In this document: piece after piece, positions 1 to 10,042 of the stretch | Layout: each line of letters starts with the position of its first letter | How positions within the stretch are numbered: position 1 is the first letter of the stretch | From: Prevotella sp. | Lineage (GTDB): Bacteria; Bacteroidota; Bacteroidia; Bacteroidales; Bacteroidaceae | NCBI GenBank assembly: GCA_022769825.1 | Contig: JALEJI010000028.1 | Span: forward strand, 30,917-94,916 | Reading direction: 5' to 3' | Length of the DNA: 64,000 nt | Translations under genes and position numbers: made by a program | The notes under the pieces: generated by a model | The model's input: the letters and a program-made list of their open reading frames with translations, nothing else | Databases searched by the model: none | What the model was told of the DNA's origin: nothing

Positions 1-162
1 GTTTTAATGTTCGTGGCTATCGCAGCTATCTCTTTCGCATCATGTGGTAACAAGAATCAGAGCGCAGCTCCTGCAGCTGATTCTGACACAACTGCTGTTG
101 CTGATACAGCTGACACAGCTGCTGTTGACACAGCTGCTGCTGACACAGCCGCTGCTCAGTAA
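1..162 (+). CDS. small Ala/Asp/Thr-rich lipoprotein-like protein (5' end outside window)
   Basis: Open frame from base 1 to TAA at 160-162: MFVAIAAISFASCGNKNQSAAPAADSDTTAVADTADTAAVDTAAADTAAAQ; 'SFASCG' looks like a lipobox followed by an ADTA-rich tail. Confidence 0.7.
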   Translation, partial: VLMFVAIAAISFASCGNKNQSAAPAADSDTTAVADTADTAAVDTAAADTAAAQ

Positions 163-205
163 TCAGAGCATCTTCGTTAGCACGAAATTAAAAAATTGAG
201 AGACT

Positions 206-237
206 CCGCCTTGGGCTTTGCCCTTGGCGGTTTTTTT
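206..237 (+). terminator. Rho-independent terminator
   Basis: ccgccttgggc ttt gcccttggcgg followed by ttttttt. Confidence 0.8.
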
Positions 238-270
238 GTGTTCTTTGGGTGCTTAGTCATTCTTTTTTAC

Positions 271-279
271 TAACTTTGC
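271..279 (+). promoter_or_regulatory. Bacteroidota-type -7 element TAACTTTGC
   Basis: TAnnTTTG consensus about 30 nt upstream of the CDS at 308. Confidence 0.55.
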
Positions 280-307
280 AAATATATTCTCACGCATCAC
301 GGAACAC

Positions 308-1234
308 ATGTATTACCTAAGATATTTTTTATTGTTGCTTGCCCTTTGCGCGCGTTTCTGCGGAGCATGCGCCCAGCAACCGCAAAACACGGCTTACCAG
401 CTATACATCAGCCAGTTTAAGGACTTGGCGATAGAGCAGATGCAACGCTACCGCATACCCGCGAGCATAACCCTGGCCCAAGGCCTTTTCGAGAGCCGCG
501 CGGGACAAAGCCGCCTTGCCACGGTGGGCAACAACCACTTCGGCATAAAATGCCATGGATGGAAAGGACGCTCCATCAACGTGGACGATGACGCCATAGG
601 CGAGTGCTTCAGGGCTTACGACAACGCCAAGCAAAGCTACGAGGACCACAGCAAGTTCCTGCGCAACAACCAACGCTATGCCATGCTCTTCCAGCTCTCC
701 CCCACCGACTACCGCGGTTGGGCTAAAGGCCTGAAGGCGTGCGGCTATGCCACGAACCCGAGATATGCCGACAACATAATAAACATCATACAACTGTACC
801 ACCTCGACCAATACGACCGCGCCAAGGGATACGACCACTTCATGGCCGACAGGTACGACGCCAAGGAACATTCTTACGCCCCGACGGGGTTCCACCCGAT
901 AACCAGGTGCAACAAGAACTATTATATCGTGGCCCGCAATGGCGACACGTTCCGCTGCCTGGCAAAGGAGACCGGCATATCCAGGCGGAAGCTCGCCAAG
1001 TATAACGAGCGCGGCAAGAACGACGTACTGCGCGCCGGAGACATAATCTACCTGGAGAAGAAGCAGAAGAAGGCTTCAAAGGTATTCAAGAAGAGACCGC
1101 ATACGGTCAAGGCCGGCGAGAGCATGTACTCCATAGCGCAGATGTACGGCATAAGGCTGAAGAGCCTTTACAAGATGAACCACATGGGCCCAGACGACTC
1201 CATCGTTGCCGGGCAACAACTTAAAGTGAGATAA
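308..1234 (+). CDS. glucosaminidase-domain cell wall hydrolase with C-terminal LysM repeats
   Basis: Signal peptide; ITLAQGLFESRAGQSRLA..NNHFGIKCH (glucosaminidase); two LysM-like segments (YYIVARNGDTFRCLAKETGIS; HTVKAGESMYSIAQMYGI). Confidence 0.9.
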   Translation: MYYLRYFLLLLALCARFCGACAQQPQNTAYQLYISQFKDLAIEQMQRYRIPASITLAQGLFESRAGQSRLATVGNNHFGIKCHGWKGRSINVDDDAIGECFRAYDNAKQSYEDHSKFLRNNQRYAMLFQLSPTDYRGWAKGLKACGYATNPRYADNIINIIQLYHLDQYDRAKGYDHFMADRYDAKEHSYAPTGFHPITRCNKNYYIVARNGDTFRCLAKETGISRRKLAKYNERGKNDVLRAGDIIYLEKKQKKASKVFKKRPHTVKAGESMYSIAQMYGIRLKSLYKMNHMGPDDSIVAGQQLKVR

Positions 1235-1236
1235 CC

Positions 1237-2475
1237 ATGAAAAAATTCGTTTTCAGCATTGTCTTATCCCTCGCGTGGCTGTGTATCCACGCGCAAGACT
1301 TTGACAACTGGTTTGAGGACAAGACCCTCCGCCTGGACTATGTATTCTCCGGCAACGACCACGAGCAGCATATCGCCGTTGACGAGCTGTGCCAGTCGCC
1401 ACGCTGGTATGGCAAGAGGCAACACCTGAGCGAGCTGCCCATTGAAGGCAACGGCCAGATAACCATGCGCGACCACGCCACGGGCAAGGTGATATACCGC
1501 AACTCCTTCTCCACCCTTTTCCAAGAGTGGCAGACCTACCCCGAGGCAAAGAAGCTAAACAAGAGCTTCGAGAACGTGTTTCTCGTGCCAATGCCCAAGC
1601 GGGCAGCCGACATCACCCTTGAGCTGCGCGACAACCGCAGGCAAGTGAGCTCGAAGCTCATCCACGAAGTGGATCCCAAGGACATACTGATACGCCACAT
1701 CGGCGAGAAGGGCGTGACGCCTTACGTCACCCTGCAAAAGGCCGTCGACACCACGCGCTGCATCAGGATAGCCTTCGTGGCGGAAGGTTACACCAAGGCG
1801 GAGATGACGCGATTCCTCGAAGACGCAAGGCGCGCCACAAGCTTCTTGTTCTCGTATGAGCCATTCAAGGGGTCAAGGATGAAATTCAACGTGGTGGCGG
1901 TGGAATCGCCGTCGGAGGAGAGCGGCGTCAGCATACCCGACAAGGGCATCTGGAAAAACACCGCCGTGCTTTCCAACTACGACACGTTCTACAGCGACCG
2001 CTACCTGACCACCCTGCACCTCAAGACCCTGCACAACTGGCTGGCTGGCATACCCTACGAGCACATCATCGTGCTGGTGAACACCGACCGCTATGGCGGC
2101 GGAGGAGTGCTGAACAGCTATGACCTGTGCGCGGCACATCACCCAACGTTCCGACCAGTGCTGGTGCATGAATTCGGGCACAGCTTCGCCGGACTCGCCG
2201 ACGAGTACGCTTACGAGCAAGAGGCCATACCACTGTATCCACACGACGTGGAGCCATGGGAGAAAAACATAACCACGAAAGTCAACTTCAAGGGCAAATG
2301 GGAGAACCTCATCGGCAAGGACCCCAAGGCCGGATTCCACGAGGGTGCCGGCTATAGTACGAAGGGCGTGTATCGCGCTTACGCCGACTGCCGCATGCAC
2401 ACCAACGAGAACCCGGAGTTTTGCCCGGCCTGCAAGCAGGCAATCCAAGAAGTGATAGATTTCTATACAAAATGA
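1237..2475 (+). CDS. peptidase M64 family (IgA peptidase-like)
   Basis: Signal peptide; zinc motif HEFGHSFAGLADEY; CxxC near C-terminus. Confidence 0.85.
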   Translation: MKKFVFSIVLSLAWLCIHAQDFDNWFEDKTLRLDYVFSGNDHEQHIAVDELCQSPRWYGKRQHLSELPIEGNGQITMRDHATGKVIYRNSFSTLFQEWQTYPEAKKLNKSFENVFLVPMPKRAADITLELRDNRRQVSSKLIHEVDPKDILIRHIGEKGVTPYVTLQKAVDTTRCIRIAFVAEGYTKAEMTRFLEDARRATSFLFSYEPFKGSRMKFNVVAVESPSEESGVSIPDKGIWKNTAVLSNYDTFYSDRYLTTLHLKTLHNWLAGIPYEHIIVLVNTDRYGGGGVLNSYDLCAAHHPTFRPVLVHEFGHSFAGLADEYAYEQEAIPLYPHDVEPWEKNITTKVNFKGKWENLIGKDPKAGFHEGAGYSTKGVYRAYADCRMHTNENPEFCPACKQAIQEVIDFYTK

Positions 2476-3251
2476 TTTTATACCTCTCTGATACCGGCAA
2501 CACGGGATGGGCAGCCAAGACAATAGCCGAGGCAACGGGCGACAGGCTGCTATTCATACCCGAGCTGACGCGCTCGAGGCAATACGACTTCACGCTCGCC
2601 GAGGGCGAACGGCTCGGCATCTGCTTCCCCGTGCATGGCTGGCGGCCACCCATGATCGTGCGCGAGTTTGTCAAACACCTCAACGTGAACGCCAAAGGCC
2701 ATTATGTCTACGCCCTGTGCACGGCGGGCGACAACATTGGCGAGACGATGGACCTGCTGCACCACGACTTGGAAGCCAGGGGCGTGGAGCTTAACGCGGC
2801 GTTCTCGCTCATCATGCCAGAGTCGTATCTCGGACTGCCCTTCTTCAACGTGGACAACGCGAAGAAGGAGAAAGAAAAGAAGGAAAAGGCTGCCGCGGAA
2901 CTGAAAGGATATATCCAAGAGATCGCAAACCGCAAGCCGGCAAGCCACCTCGTCAGAGGCCGTTGGCCCCGCATCAACTCCCGGCTGCTCGGCGGCTTCT
3001 TCACCAAGTATCTCGTCAGCGACAAGAAATTCAAGGTAGACACGGACCGCTGCATAAAATGCGGAATCTGCGCGAGCGTGTGCCCAACCAAGAACGTGAT
3101 TGGAGGCAAGGACGCTGAACCGCAATGGAAACACGACGGCTCATGCCTGGCATGCTTCGCATGCTACCATCACTGCCCGAGACATGCCATAGACTATGGC
3201 TCGTTGACGAAAAGGAAGGGGCAATATTTCTTTGGCAGGAAAAACGGTTGA
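2472..3251 (+). CDS. EFR1-family flavodoxin/ferredoxin fusion protein
   Basis: Start ATG overlaps the previous stop (ATGA); N-terminal flavodoxin-like YLSDTGNTGWAAK; two 4Fe-4S motifs CIKCGICASVCP and CLACFACYHHCP. Confidence 0.88.
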   Translation: MILYLSDTGNTGWAAKTIAEATGDRLLFIPELTRSRQYDFTLAEGERLGICFPVHGWRPPMIVREFVKHLNVNAKGHYVYALCTAGDNIGETMDLLHHDLEARGVELNAAFSLIMPESYLGLPFFNVDNAKKEKEKKEKAAAELKGYIQEIANRKPASHLVRGRWPRINSRLLGGFFTKYLVSDKKFKVDTDRCIKCGICASVCPTKNVIGGKDAEPQWKHDGSCLACFACYHHCPRHAIDYGSLTKRKGQYFFGRKNG

Positions 3252-3334
3252 AAGCTACGCGTACATATACCGCTAAAGTTATACTCACATATTACTTAAA
3301 GAGCCAAAACGTTTGTCGTGTCAATAAAAAAAAG

Positions 3335-3343
3335 TATCTTTGC
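3335..3343 (+). promoter_or_regulatory. Bacteroidota-type -7 element TATCTTTGC
   Basis: About 25 nt upstream of the CDS at 3366. Confidence 0.5.
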
Positions 3344-3365
3344 GCTCTGAAAATATCAACATACA

Positions 3366-4565
3366 ATGCCTGAAATATCAGTACGTGGCCTTGAGATGCC
3401 ACAATCACCAATAAGAAAGCTTGCCCCATTGGCAGCGCAAGCAAAACAACGTGGCATAAAAGTTTACCACCTCAATATAGGTCAGCCAGACCTACCTACC
3501 CCACAATGCGGTCTTGACGCGCTGAAACACATTGACCGTAAGGTGCTGGAATATTCCCCATCGCAGGGTTATCTATCCTATCGTAAGAAGCTTGTCAACT
3601 ATTATGCCAAGTTCAACATCAACGTGTCCCCAGACGAGATTATCATCACCTCTGGCGGCTCCGAAGCCGTGCTTTTCGCTTTCATGAGCTGCCTGAACCC
3701 TGGCGACGAGATCATTGTGCCGGAGCCCGCCTACGCCAACTACATGGCTTTCGCCATATCGGCCGGGGCCAAGATTCGCACCATAGCCACCACCATCGAC
3801 GAGGGCTTCTCGCTGCCAAAGGTGGAGAAGTTTGAGGAGCTCATCAACGACAAGACGCGCGCCATAATGATATGCAACCCCAACAACCCCACGGGTTACC
3901 TCTACACACGGCGCGAGATGAACCAGATACGCGACCTCGTGAAGAAATACGACCTGTATCTCTTTTCCGACGAGGTTTACCGCGAGTACATCTACACCGG
4001 CAGCCCATACATCAGCGCCATGCACTTGACGGGCATTGAAGACAACGTCATACTCATCGACTCAGTGTCGAAACGCTATTCAGAGTGTGGCATCCGCGTA
4101 GGCGCCTTGATCACCCACAACAGCGAGGTGCGCAAGGCCGTTATGAAGTTCTGCCAAGCACGCCTCTCGCCACCTCTCATCGGCCAAATCATAGCGGAGG
4201 CGTCGCTCGACGCCCCGGAAGAATATTACCGCAACGTTTACGACGAGTATGTGGAGCGACGCAAATGCCTCATCGACGGCCTGAACCGCATTCCGGGAGT
4301 GTACTCGCCAATACCCATGGGAGCCTTCTACACCGTGGCGCAGCTTCCTGTCGACGACTCAGAGAAGTTCTGCCGCTGGTGCCTTGAAGAGTTCAACTAT
4401 GAGGGCGAGACCGTGATGATGGCACCAGCATCCGGCTTCTACACCACGCCTGGCGCAGGCTGCAACCAAGTGCGCCTCGCCTATGTCCTAAAGAAAGAAG
4501 ACCTGAGGAGAGCGCTCGTGGTCTTGGCAAAGGCACTTGAGGCATATCCAGGGAAGACCATGTGA
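3366..4565 (+). CDS. pyridoxal-phosphate-dependent aminotransferase class I/II
   Basis: NPNNPTGYLYTRREM, SDEVYREY, DSVSKRYSECGIRVG (PLP lysine). Confidence 0.9.
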   Translation: MPEISVRGLEMPQSPIRKLAPLAAQAKQRGIKVYHLNIGQPDLPTPQCGLDALKHIDRKVLEYSPSQGYLSYRKKLVNYYAKFNINVSPDEIIITSGGSEAVLFAFMSCLNPGDEIIVPEPAYANYMAFAISAGAKIRTIATTIDEGFSLPKVEKFEELINDKTRAIMICNPNNPTGYLYTRREMNQIRDLVKKYDLYLFSDEVYREYIYTGSPYISAMHLTGIEDNVILIDSVSKRYSECGIRVGALITHNSEVRKAVMKFCQARLSPPLIGQIIAEASLDAPEEYYRNVYDEYVERRKCLIDGLNRIPGVYSPIPMGAFYTVAQLPVDDSEKFCRWCLEEFNYEGETVMMAPASGFYTTPGAGCNQVRLAYVLKKEDLRRALVVLAKALEAYPGKTM

Positions 4566-4607
4566 GGGCAAGATTGTAATGATGTGGTTATAATATAATG
4601 TAAGGTG

Positions 4608-5855
4608 ATGAACTTTCCACTCTACATAGCAAAAAGGATATACGGAGACAAGGGCGACAAGCACAAGGTGTCGCGGCCAGCCATCTCCATTGCCACGGCA
4701 GGCGTGGCAATAGGCTTGGCGGTGATGATTGTCTCCGTGTGTGTGGTGTTGGGCTTCAAGCATACCATCCAAGCCAAGGTGATAGGATTCGGGTCGCACA
4801 TACAGGTGACCAACTTCGTGTCGCAAACCGAGTCGGAGCAATATCCCATAGCCGCGAGCGACAGCATGATGAAAGCCATACGCTCGATAAATGGGGTGAA
4901 ACACGCCGAGAGATTCGCGTATCAACAAGGAATACTGAAGACCGACAGCAACTTTCTCGGCATAGTGCTCAAGGGCGTGGGAAGCGAGTGGGACTCCACT
5001 TTCATACACGAGAACATGGTGGCAGGCAGCATACCACGCTTCTCGGACAGCTCTTCCTCGAACAAGATCCTGATTTCGCAAAGCATAGCCAACAAGCTGA
5101 ACCTGAAACAAGGCCAGCGCGTGTTCGCATACTTCATAGACAACAGCGGCGTGAGGATACGAAGGTTCACCATACAAGGCATTTACCAAACCAACCTAAG
5201 CCAATACGACTCTTACATGTGTTTCACCGACCTCTACACCACAGTGAAGCTCAACGGTTGGCAACCTGACCAAGTGTCGGGAATGGAGGTTACCGTAAAC
5301 GACTTCAACCACGTGGACGACGTTGAGCGGCAATTCATCAAAAATGTCAACAAGCGGCAAGACCACTACGGCGAGACATACACGTCGCAAACCATAAAGG
5401 AGATAAACCCGCAAATATTCAGATGGCTCGACTTGCTCGACATGAACGTGTGGATAATCCTTGCCCTGATGACCGCCGTGGCAGGCGTGACGATGATATC
5501 AGGCCTGCTTATCATCATTCTCGAACGCACCACGATGATTGGCATACTGAAAGCCCTCGGCGCACGCAACAAGACAATAAGGCATCTCTTCTTGTGGTTT
5601 GCCACCTTCCTTATCGGGAAGGGACTCATAATCGGCAACGTGATAGGCATAGGTGTCTGCCTGTTGCAGAAACACTTGGGCATAGTGAAACTCGACCCCG
5701 CCACCTACTATGTCAGCACGGTGCCAATAGAGTTTAACGTGCCGTTGATAGTGGCCCTCAACTTGGCCACGCTCGTAGTGAGCGTGATAGTGCTCATAGG
5801 CCCAAGCTACCTAATATCGCACATACATCCCGCCAAGAGCATGAAATACGAATAG
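4608..5855 (+). CDS. ABC transporter permease, LolC/E-FtsX family
   Basis: N-terminal TM, MacB-like periplasmic region, C-terminal TM cluster; ILERTTMIGILKALGARN motif. Confidence 0.85.
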   Translation: MNFPLYIAKRIYGDKGDKHKVSRPAISIATAGVAIGLAVMIVSVCVVLGFKHTIQAKVIGFGSHIQVTNFVSQTESEQYPIAASDSMMKAIRSINGVKHAERFAYQQGILKTDSNFLGIVLKGVGSEWDSTFIHENMVAGSIPRFSDSSSSNKILISQSIANKLNLKQGQRVFAYFIDNSGVRIRRFTIQGIYQTNLSQYDSYMCFTDLYTTVKLNGWQPDQVSGMEVTVNDFNHVDDVERQFIKNVNKRQDHYGETYTSQTIKEINPQIFRWLDLLDMNVWIILALMTAVAGVTMISGLLIIILERTTMIGILKALGARNKTIRHLFLWFATFLIGKGLIIGNVIGIGVCLLQKHLGIVKLDPATYYVSTVPIEFNVPLIVALNLATLVVSVIVLIGPSYLISHIHPAKSMKYE

Positions 5856-5887
5856 ACGGCAAACACGAGAAACAGCATATACGAATA

Positions 5888-5936
5888 GACGGCAAGGCGC
5901 CTTTGGGAAGATGTCACCCAAAGGCGCCTTGCCGTC
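5888..5936. terminator. perfect 20-bp inverted repeat, probably a bidirectional terminator between convergent genes
   Basis: gacggcaaggcgcctttggg / cccaaaggcgccttgccgtc separated by 9 nt; flanked by convergent CDSs; no clear T-run. Confidence 0.55.
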
Positions 5937-5961
5937 ATGTCTTGTCTTGACCCGGAGGGGG

Positions 5962-6780
5962 CTAAGCGTGCCTGTAGCTGAGCGCGGCCCCTATAGCCGT
6001 GCAAAATTCGGAATGCTTGGGAATGATGAAGTGAACCTTATAGAGCTTCTCAAGCCCAGGGAACACTTGCTTGCACTGCGGCAACAACGTAAGGTTGCCT
6101 ATAAGCACATATTCCCTTATTCCAGAGTTGAGCGAGGCAAGTATGCAACTTGACCCTATGGTCTGAAGCACGGTGGTGATGATGCCCGTGGCAATGTCCT
6201 CGCGCGAGGCGTTGCTCTTGGCCTTGCCAAACAGCGATGCCGTGGCATGCTTTGGCAGACCGGGCAGGGGGTTGGGCGATATGTCGCCAATCTGCAAGTC
6301 GATATTTGATATCTCGCCTTGCATGGCAAGCGAGACTATCTGCTTCATGTCGTCGGTCTTGAGGATGACACGGCTAAGTCCTGCCAACGTGCCGCCACCA
6401 AGACCAATGCCACCTATGTGGCGTATGCCTTCATGGTCGCACTGCACGAGACTCGTGCCGGTGCCCATAGACACCACTATCATGCGGTCAAGGCCCGTCT
6501 CATAGCGTGCGCCCAGACCGTCGGCGATAAACTCCTCGGCCTTGTCAGTAGGCAAGCCATAGATAGGCGAGTTGACATAAGCGGCACCTACGCCCGTAAT
6601 CATCACCCGCTCAATATCCGACAAGGCAATCTGGTTGTCGTACAGGTATTTGCCAAACGCCCCGTAAAGGGAGGTGACGGGATCCGTGGCGCGTATGCGT
6701 ATGGGTGACACCACGCCCTCGTCACTGGTGATGCCTACTATCTTTGTCGTGCTTATGCCAACGTCTATTCCTATTATCAT
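5962..6780 (-). CDS. coaW: type II pantothenate kinase
   Basis: MIIGIDVGISTTKIVGI; GTGTSLVQCD; GIGLGGGTLAGL; start at MIIG inside the longer ORF. Confidence 0.8.
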   Translation of the reverse strand: MIIGIDVGISTTKIVGITSDEGVVSPIRIRATDPVTSLYGAFGKYLYDNQIALSDIERVMITGVGAAYVNSPIYGLPTDKAEEFIADGLGARYETGLDRMIVVSMGTGTSLVQCDHEGIRHIGGIGLGGGTLAGLSRVILKTDDMKQIVSLAMQGEISNIDLQIGDISPNPLPGLPKHATASLFGKAKSNASREDIATGIITTVLQTIGSSCILASLNSGIREYVLIGNLTLLPQCKQVFPGLEKLYKVHFIIPKHSEFCTAIGAALSYRHA

Positions 6781-6889
6781 TCTGCTGTGTTGTTGATGAT
6801 GAAGTTTTATGCCGCCCAAGTATATGTGGCCGACTTGTTATCGTGTGCAAATTTACTAAATCTATCTGAGACGACGACAAGACATCACG

Positions 6890-7555
6890 TTAATGATACA
6901 TGAAAAAGGTGCCACCGTCGCTATGGCAATATTTCTTTATCAGCTCCTGTATATACTCAGCGTTTGCCCTCACCTGGCGCTCATCGCCGTCGTAACCATT
7001 GATGAGCACCACGAGATGTGTCGTCTGAAGGGTTATCTTCGTGCGCTCGTTGTCAGACGTGGGCGTGCCCACTCCACCTTTGCTGTCGCGGTAGACCGGA
7101 AGGCCGGCAATGTTTATCATGCCTCTCCCGATGCCCTCGTATGGCTCGCCTTCACGGCCAATGCCGAGCGTCAGGGTGTCGCCCTCAAACTTGTCGGCAT
7201 CGAAGCCTCCGATGCTGTAACCGTAGGCTATGCTCGCGAGATTCACCAAATCGACAAGCGTGTCTATCTGGTAAAGGCTCTTGCCCGTGAGCTGACGACG
7301 GATAAGAGCCTCGGAGGCAGGACGATAACGCGACGGGTCCTTGCCACAGGCACGGTATACCCTGCGCGTGGCGGCTATGCCAGACAACTCTTTCAGCGTT
7401 TGCGTGGTAAGCGTCTGGCGGAAACGCTCGCCCAAGGCGTTTATCTCATCCCACAACGGTTGGCAATACTCGCTATTCACCACCTGAGCCTCAACGCATG
7501 CGCCAACAAACGACGGGCACACAGACTCAATCTCTTTTGAAACTACTATATTCAT
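6890..7555 (-). CDS. B3/B4 tRNA-binding-domain protein (PheT B3/4-like, stand-alone)
   Basis: RVYRACGKDPSRYRPASEALIRR, LVDLVNLASIAYGYSIGGFD, typical of stand-alone B3/B4 domain proteins. Confidence 0.75.
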   Translation of the reverse strand: MNIVVSKEIESVCPSFVGACVEAQVVNSEYCQPLWDEINALGERFRQTLTTQTLKELSGIAATRRVYRACGKDPSRYRPASEALIRRQLTGKSLYQIDTLVDLVNLASIAYGYSIGGFDADKFEGDTLTLGIGREGEPYEGIGRGMINIAGLPVYRDSKGGVGTPTSDNERTKITLQTTHLVVLINGYDGDERQVRANAEYIQELIKKYCHSDGGTFFMYH

Positions 7556-7594
7556 AGATATAATGTGTATGCGTTATTACTAACTTTTAATACT

Positions 7595-10039
7595 TCAGTT
7601 CGCGACTATGCCCTCGACAGGCTCCATGCCGCACATCTGGCGCACGCGCTCCACCATCTTGCCCACGTCGAGCACGCCGTGGGCGAAACCCTTGCGCGTG
7701 AGCTCCACGGGAAGCAGGTCGTCGTACTTGTCGAACACGGGAGTCTCCTTGGGATAGAGCAGCTCCATGGGGTCGAGGGGCTTGGCAATCTCCTCGGCGA
7801 GAACCTTGAAAAAATCGGGAGCAGAGACCCCAATGGTGAACTGCATATAGTAAGGTCGGGCGGAATTGAACCCCTTGAGACCCAACCTCGCCCCGCACCT
7901 TATGCGCAAGAACCGCTCCATGGCGAGAAAGGCGTAACTGCCAAGCCATGGGAACAAGGCATACATGTTGCCGCCAAGAGGCAGCAGCCAGTTCAAGCCA
8001 AGACCTGACTTGCGCGCCATGTCCACGGCTTGGGAAAGGCGGAAACGCGCGTGAGGCAGAAGGTAAGGATAATCGGCATCTGACGGTGGCAAGGCGAGAA
8101 TGGAGTGCATCTTCTCGAGAATCTTGGTATGGATGTCGCCTGGCTCATCACCGAAATAAGCCGGCACGATGCCTTTCACTGGATGACAATATACAATGTG
8201 GCGACTGCGATCCACCTCCTCCACTACCCACACCCTGCCGGCAATGGCTATCTTGTCTTGCACAGGAGGCGGCTTGACGATGGTGCCAATCTCCTTTGAC
8301 TCGCACCGCACCTTATACTCCTCGTTCTCTTGAAAGACGGCATAGAACTTGAAGTTGTTGACAACCCTCTCACCTTTTATGCCCACTATAAGCCCACCGC
8401 GCTCTGTGGTCTCTATGTGGTCTATCTTGAGCAGGTGGCGCAGGAGAACACGGTAGTCGTCTTGACTGACGTTGCGGAAATAGCTCAGAGAGAGCACGCG
8501 CCCGGCCAGCTCCGCCGGCGACATCTCACCTCCTGAGGCGAGCGTTGCCATGGTTTGATGGTAGAGCAGCGAATAAGGCAAACGGCCCACACGCGGAGGC
8601 TCAACCCACCGTTCCTTGACGTAAAGCTCGATGAGGGCGATGGCCTGAAGAAGTTTCCACGGAATGGTCTGCGGCATCATGGCACGTGGCTCTGCCTGCT
8701 CCTCGCGAATGACGAACCACATCTCGGAAGGAGCGCCACGACGTCCCGTGCGCCCCATGCGCTGGAGAAAGGAACTGACCGTGAAAGGCGCGTCTATCTG
8801 GAACGCGCGCTCAAGACGGCCTATGTCTATGCCCAGCTCAAGGGTTGACGTGGTGCAGACGGTCATGAGAGAATCCTCACGCTTGATCTCGGCCTCGGCG
8901 CTCTCGCGATAGCTCACCGACAGGTTGCCATGATGGATAAGGAAACGGTCGGGCTCACGCAGAGCCTCGCAATACATGCGAAGCGTGGAGCACACCACCT
9001 CGCACTCCTCACGCGAATTGGAGAAGATAAGGCAACGATGGCCGCGAGTGTTGTCGAGAATGTATCTTATTGATGGGTCAAAGGCATCACTGACATTCCG
9101 CTCGCCGGCGTTTTCCTTGCCCTCGCCTTTCCAAGGCCTCACGAACGGACTTCCGCCCTTCATCTCGCCCCTGGCCTTGGATGGGCGCGAAGGCTCAACA
9201 TCGCTCTGGAAAGGATCTTGAAGCGGCTGCCCCGCGGAGGCATAGCTCCTGTTTACGCTGCCCGTGACAGTGGATGATGGCTCGTCGGCGGCAAGCATGG
9301 CTTTCGGAGCATGGCCCGCGTCGCCTTGGCAACCACTTGGCGACAGGGAGAAATGCGCCACGGATATTCTCCACTTGCTGCCCTGCAACTGTATCTTGGG
9401 TATGATGGTTCCACGACCAGTACCAGCTGATAGGAAACCGCCCACAAGGGCAGGCTCGCCGATGGTCGCCGACAGTCCGACACGACGGGGGTTAACACCA
9501 GCCATGCGCGAGAGCCGCTCGAGCAGGCAGAGCATCTGGCCGCCACGGTCGCCACGCAAGAAGGAATGAATCTCATCGATGACCACGAAACGAAGGTCGC
9601 TGAAAAGTGACGGTATCTGAGAATGACGATGCAAGAGCATCGCCTCAAGACTCTCCGGCGTAATCTGCAGTATGCCCGATGGCCGACGCAAGAGCTTCTT
9701 CTTCTGTTCCTGCGACACGTCGCCATGCCAATGACACACGGCTATGTCGCACTCGCGGCAGATGTCGTTGAGACGCGTGAACTGGTCGTTGATAAGGGCC
9801 TTGAGAGGCGCTATGTAGAGACAGCCCACTGTGGCAGGCGGATTCTCCTGCAAGAGCGTGATGATGGGGAAAAACGCCGCCTCCGTCTTGCCCGATGCCG
9901 TGGACGCGGAAAGCAGGACATTGGCATCGGAATTGAAAATGGCATCGCCGGCTGCGGCCTGGATAGCGCGGAGCTTGCTCCAGCCCTCAGAGTAGATATA
10001 ACGCTGGATGGCAGGGGAATAGCGTGAGAAGATGTTCAT
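7595..10039 (-). CDS. Lhr-like DEAD/DEAH-box (DEIH) helicase of a TerB/DUF2791-associated module
   Basis: Walker A ASTASGKTEAAF, motif II VIDEIHSF, SATIGEP, FLQRMGRTGRRG; operon with ATPase and TerB-like genes. Confidence 0.88.
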   Translation of the reverse strand: MNIFSRYSPAIQRYIYSEGWSKLRAIQAAAGDAIFNSDANVLLSASTASGKTEAAFFPIITLLQENPPATVGCLYIAPLKALINDQFTRLNDICRECDIAVCHWHGDVSQEQKKKLLRRPSGILQITPESLEAMLLHRHSQIPSLFSDLRFVVIDEIHSFLRGDRGGQMLCLLERLSRMAGVNPRRVGLSATIGEPALVGGFLSAGTGRGTIIPKIQLQGSKWRISVAHFSLSPSGCQGDAGHAPKAMLAADEPSSTVTGSVNRSYASAGQPLQDPFQSDVEPSRPSKARGEMKGGSPFVRPWKGEGKENAGERNVSDAFDPSIRYILDNTRGHRCLIFSNSREECEVVCSTLRMYCEALREPDRFLIHHGNLSVSYRESAEAEIKREDSLMTVCTTSTLELGIDIGRLERAFQIDAPFTVSSFLQRMGRTGRRGAPSEMWFVIREEQAEPRAMMPQTIPWKLLQAIALIELYVKERWVEPPRVGRLPYSLLYHQTMATLASGGEMSPAELAGRVLSLSYFRNVSQDDYRVLLRHLLKIDHIETTERGGLIVGIKGERVVNNFKFYAVFQENEEYKVRCESKEIGTIVKPPPVQDKIAIAGRVWVVEEVDRSRHIVYCHPVKGIVPAYFGDEPGDIHTKILEKMHSILALPPSDADYPYLLPHARFRLSQAVDMARKSGLGLNWLLPLGGNMYALFPWLGSYAFLAMERFLRIRCGARLGLKGFNSARPYYMQFTIGVSAPDFFKVLAEEIAKPLDPMELLYPKETPVFDKYDDLLPVELTRKGFAHGVLDVGKMVERVRQMCGMEPVEGIVAN

Positions 10040-10042
10040 GGA

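Noticed and set aside
5962-6708. Long plus-strand ORFs antisense to coaW and others (e.g. 6319-6708, 6893-7540, 30454-31620 minus, 51170-52099 minus)
   Set aside because: Shadow ORFs opposite well-supported genes; no recognisable domains and biased composition from antisense reading.
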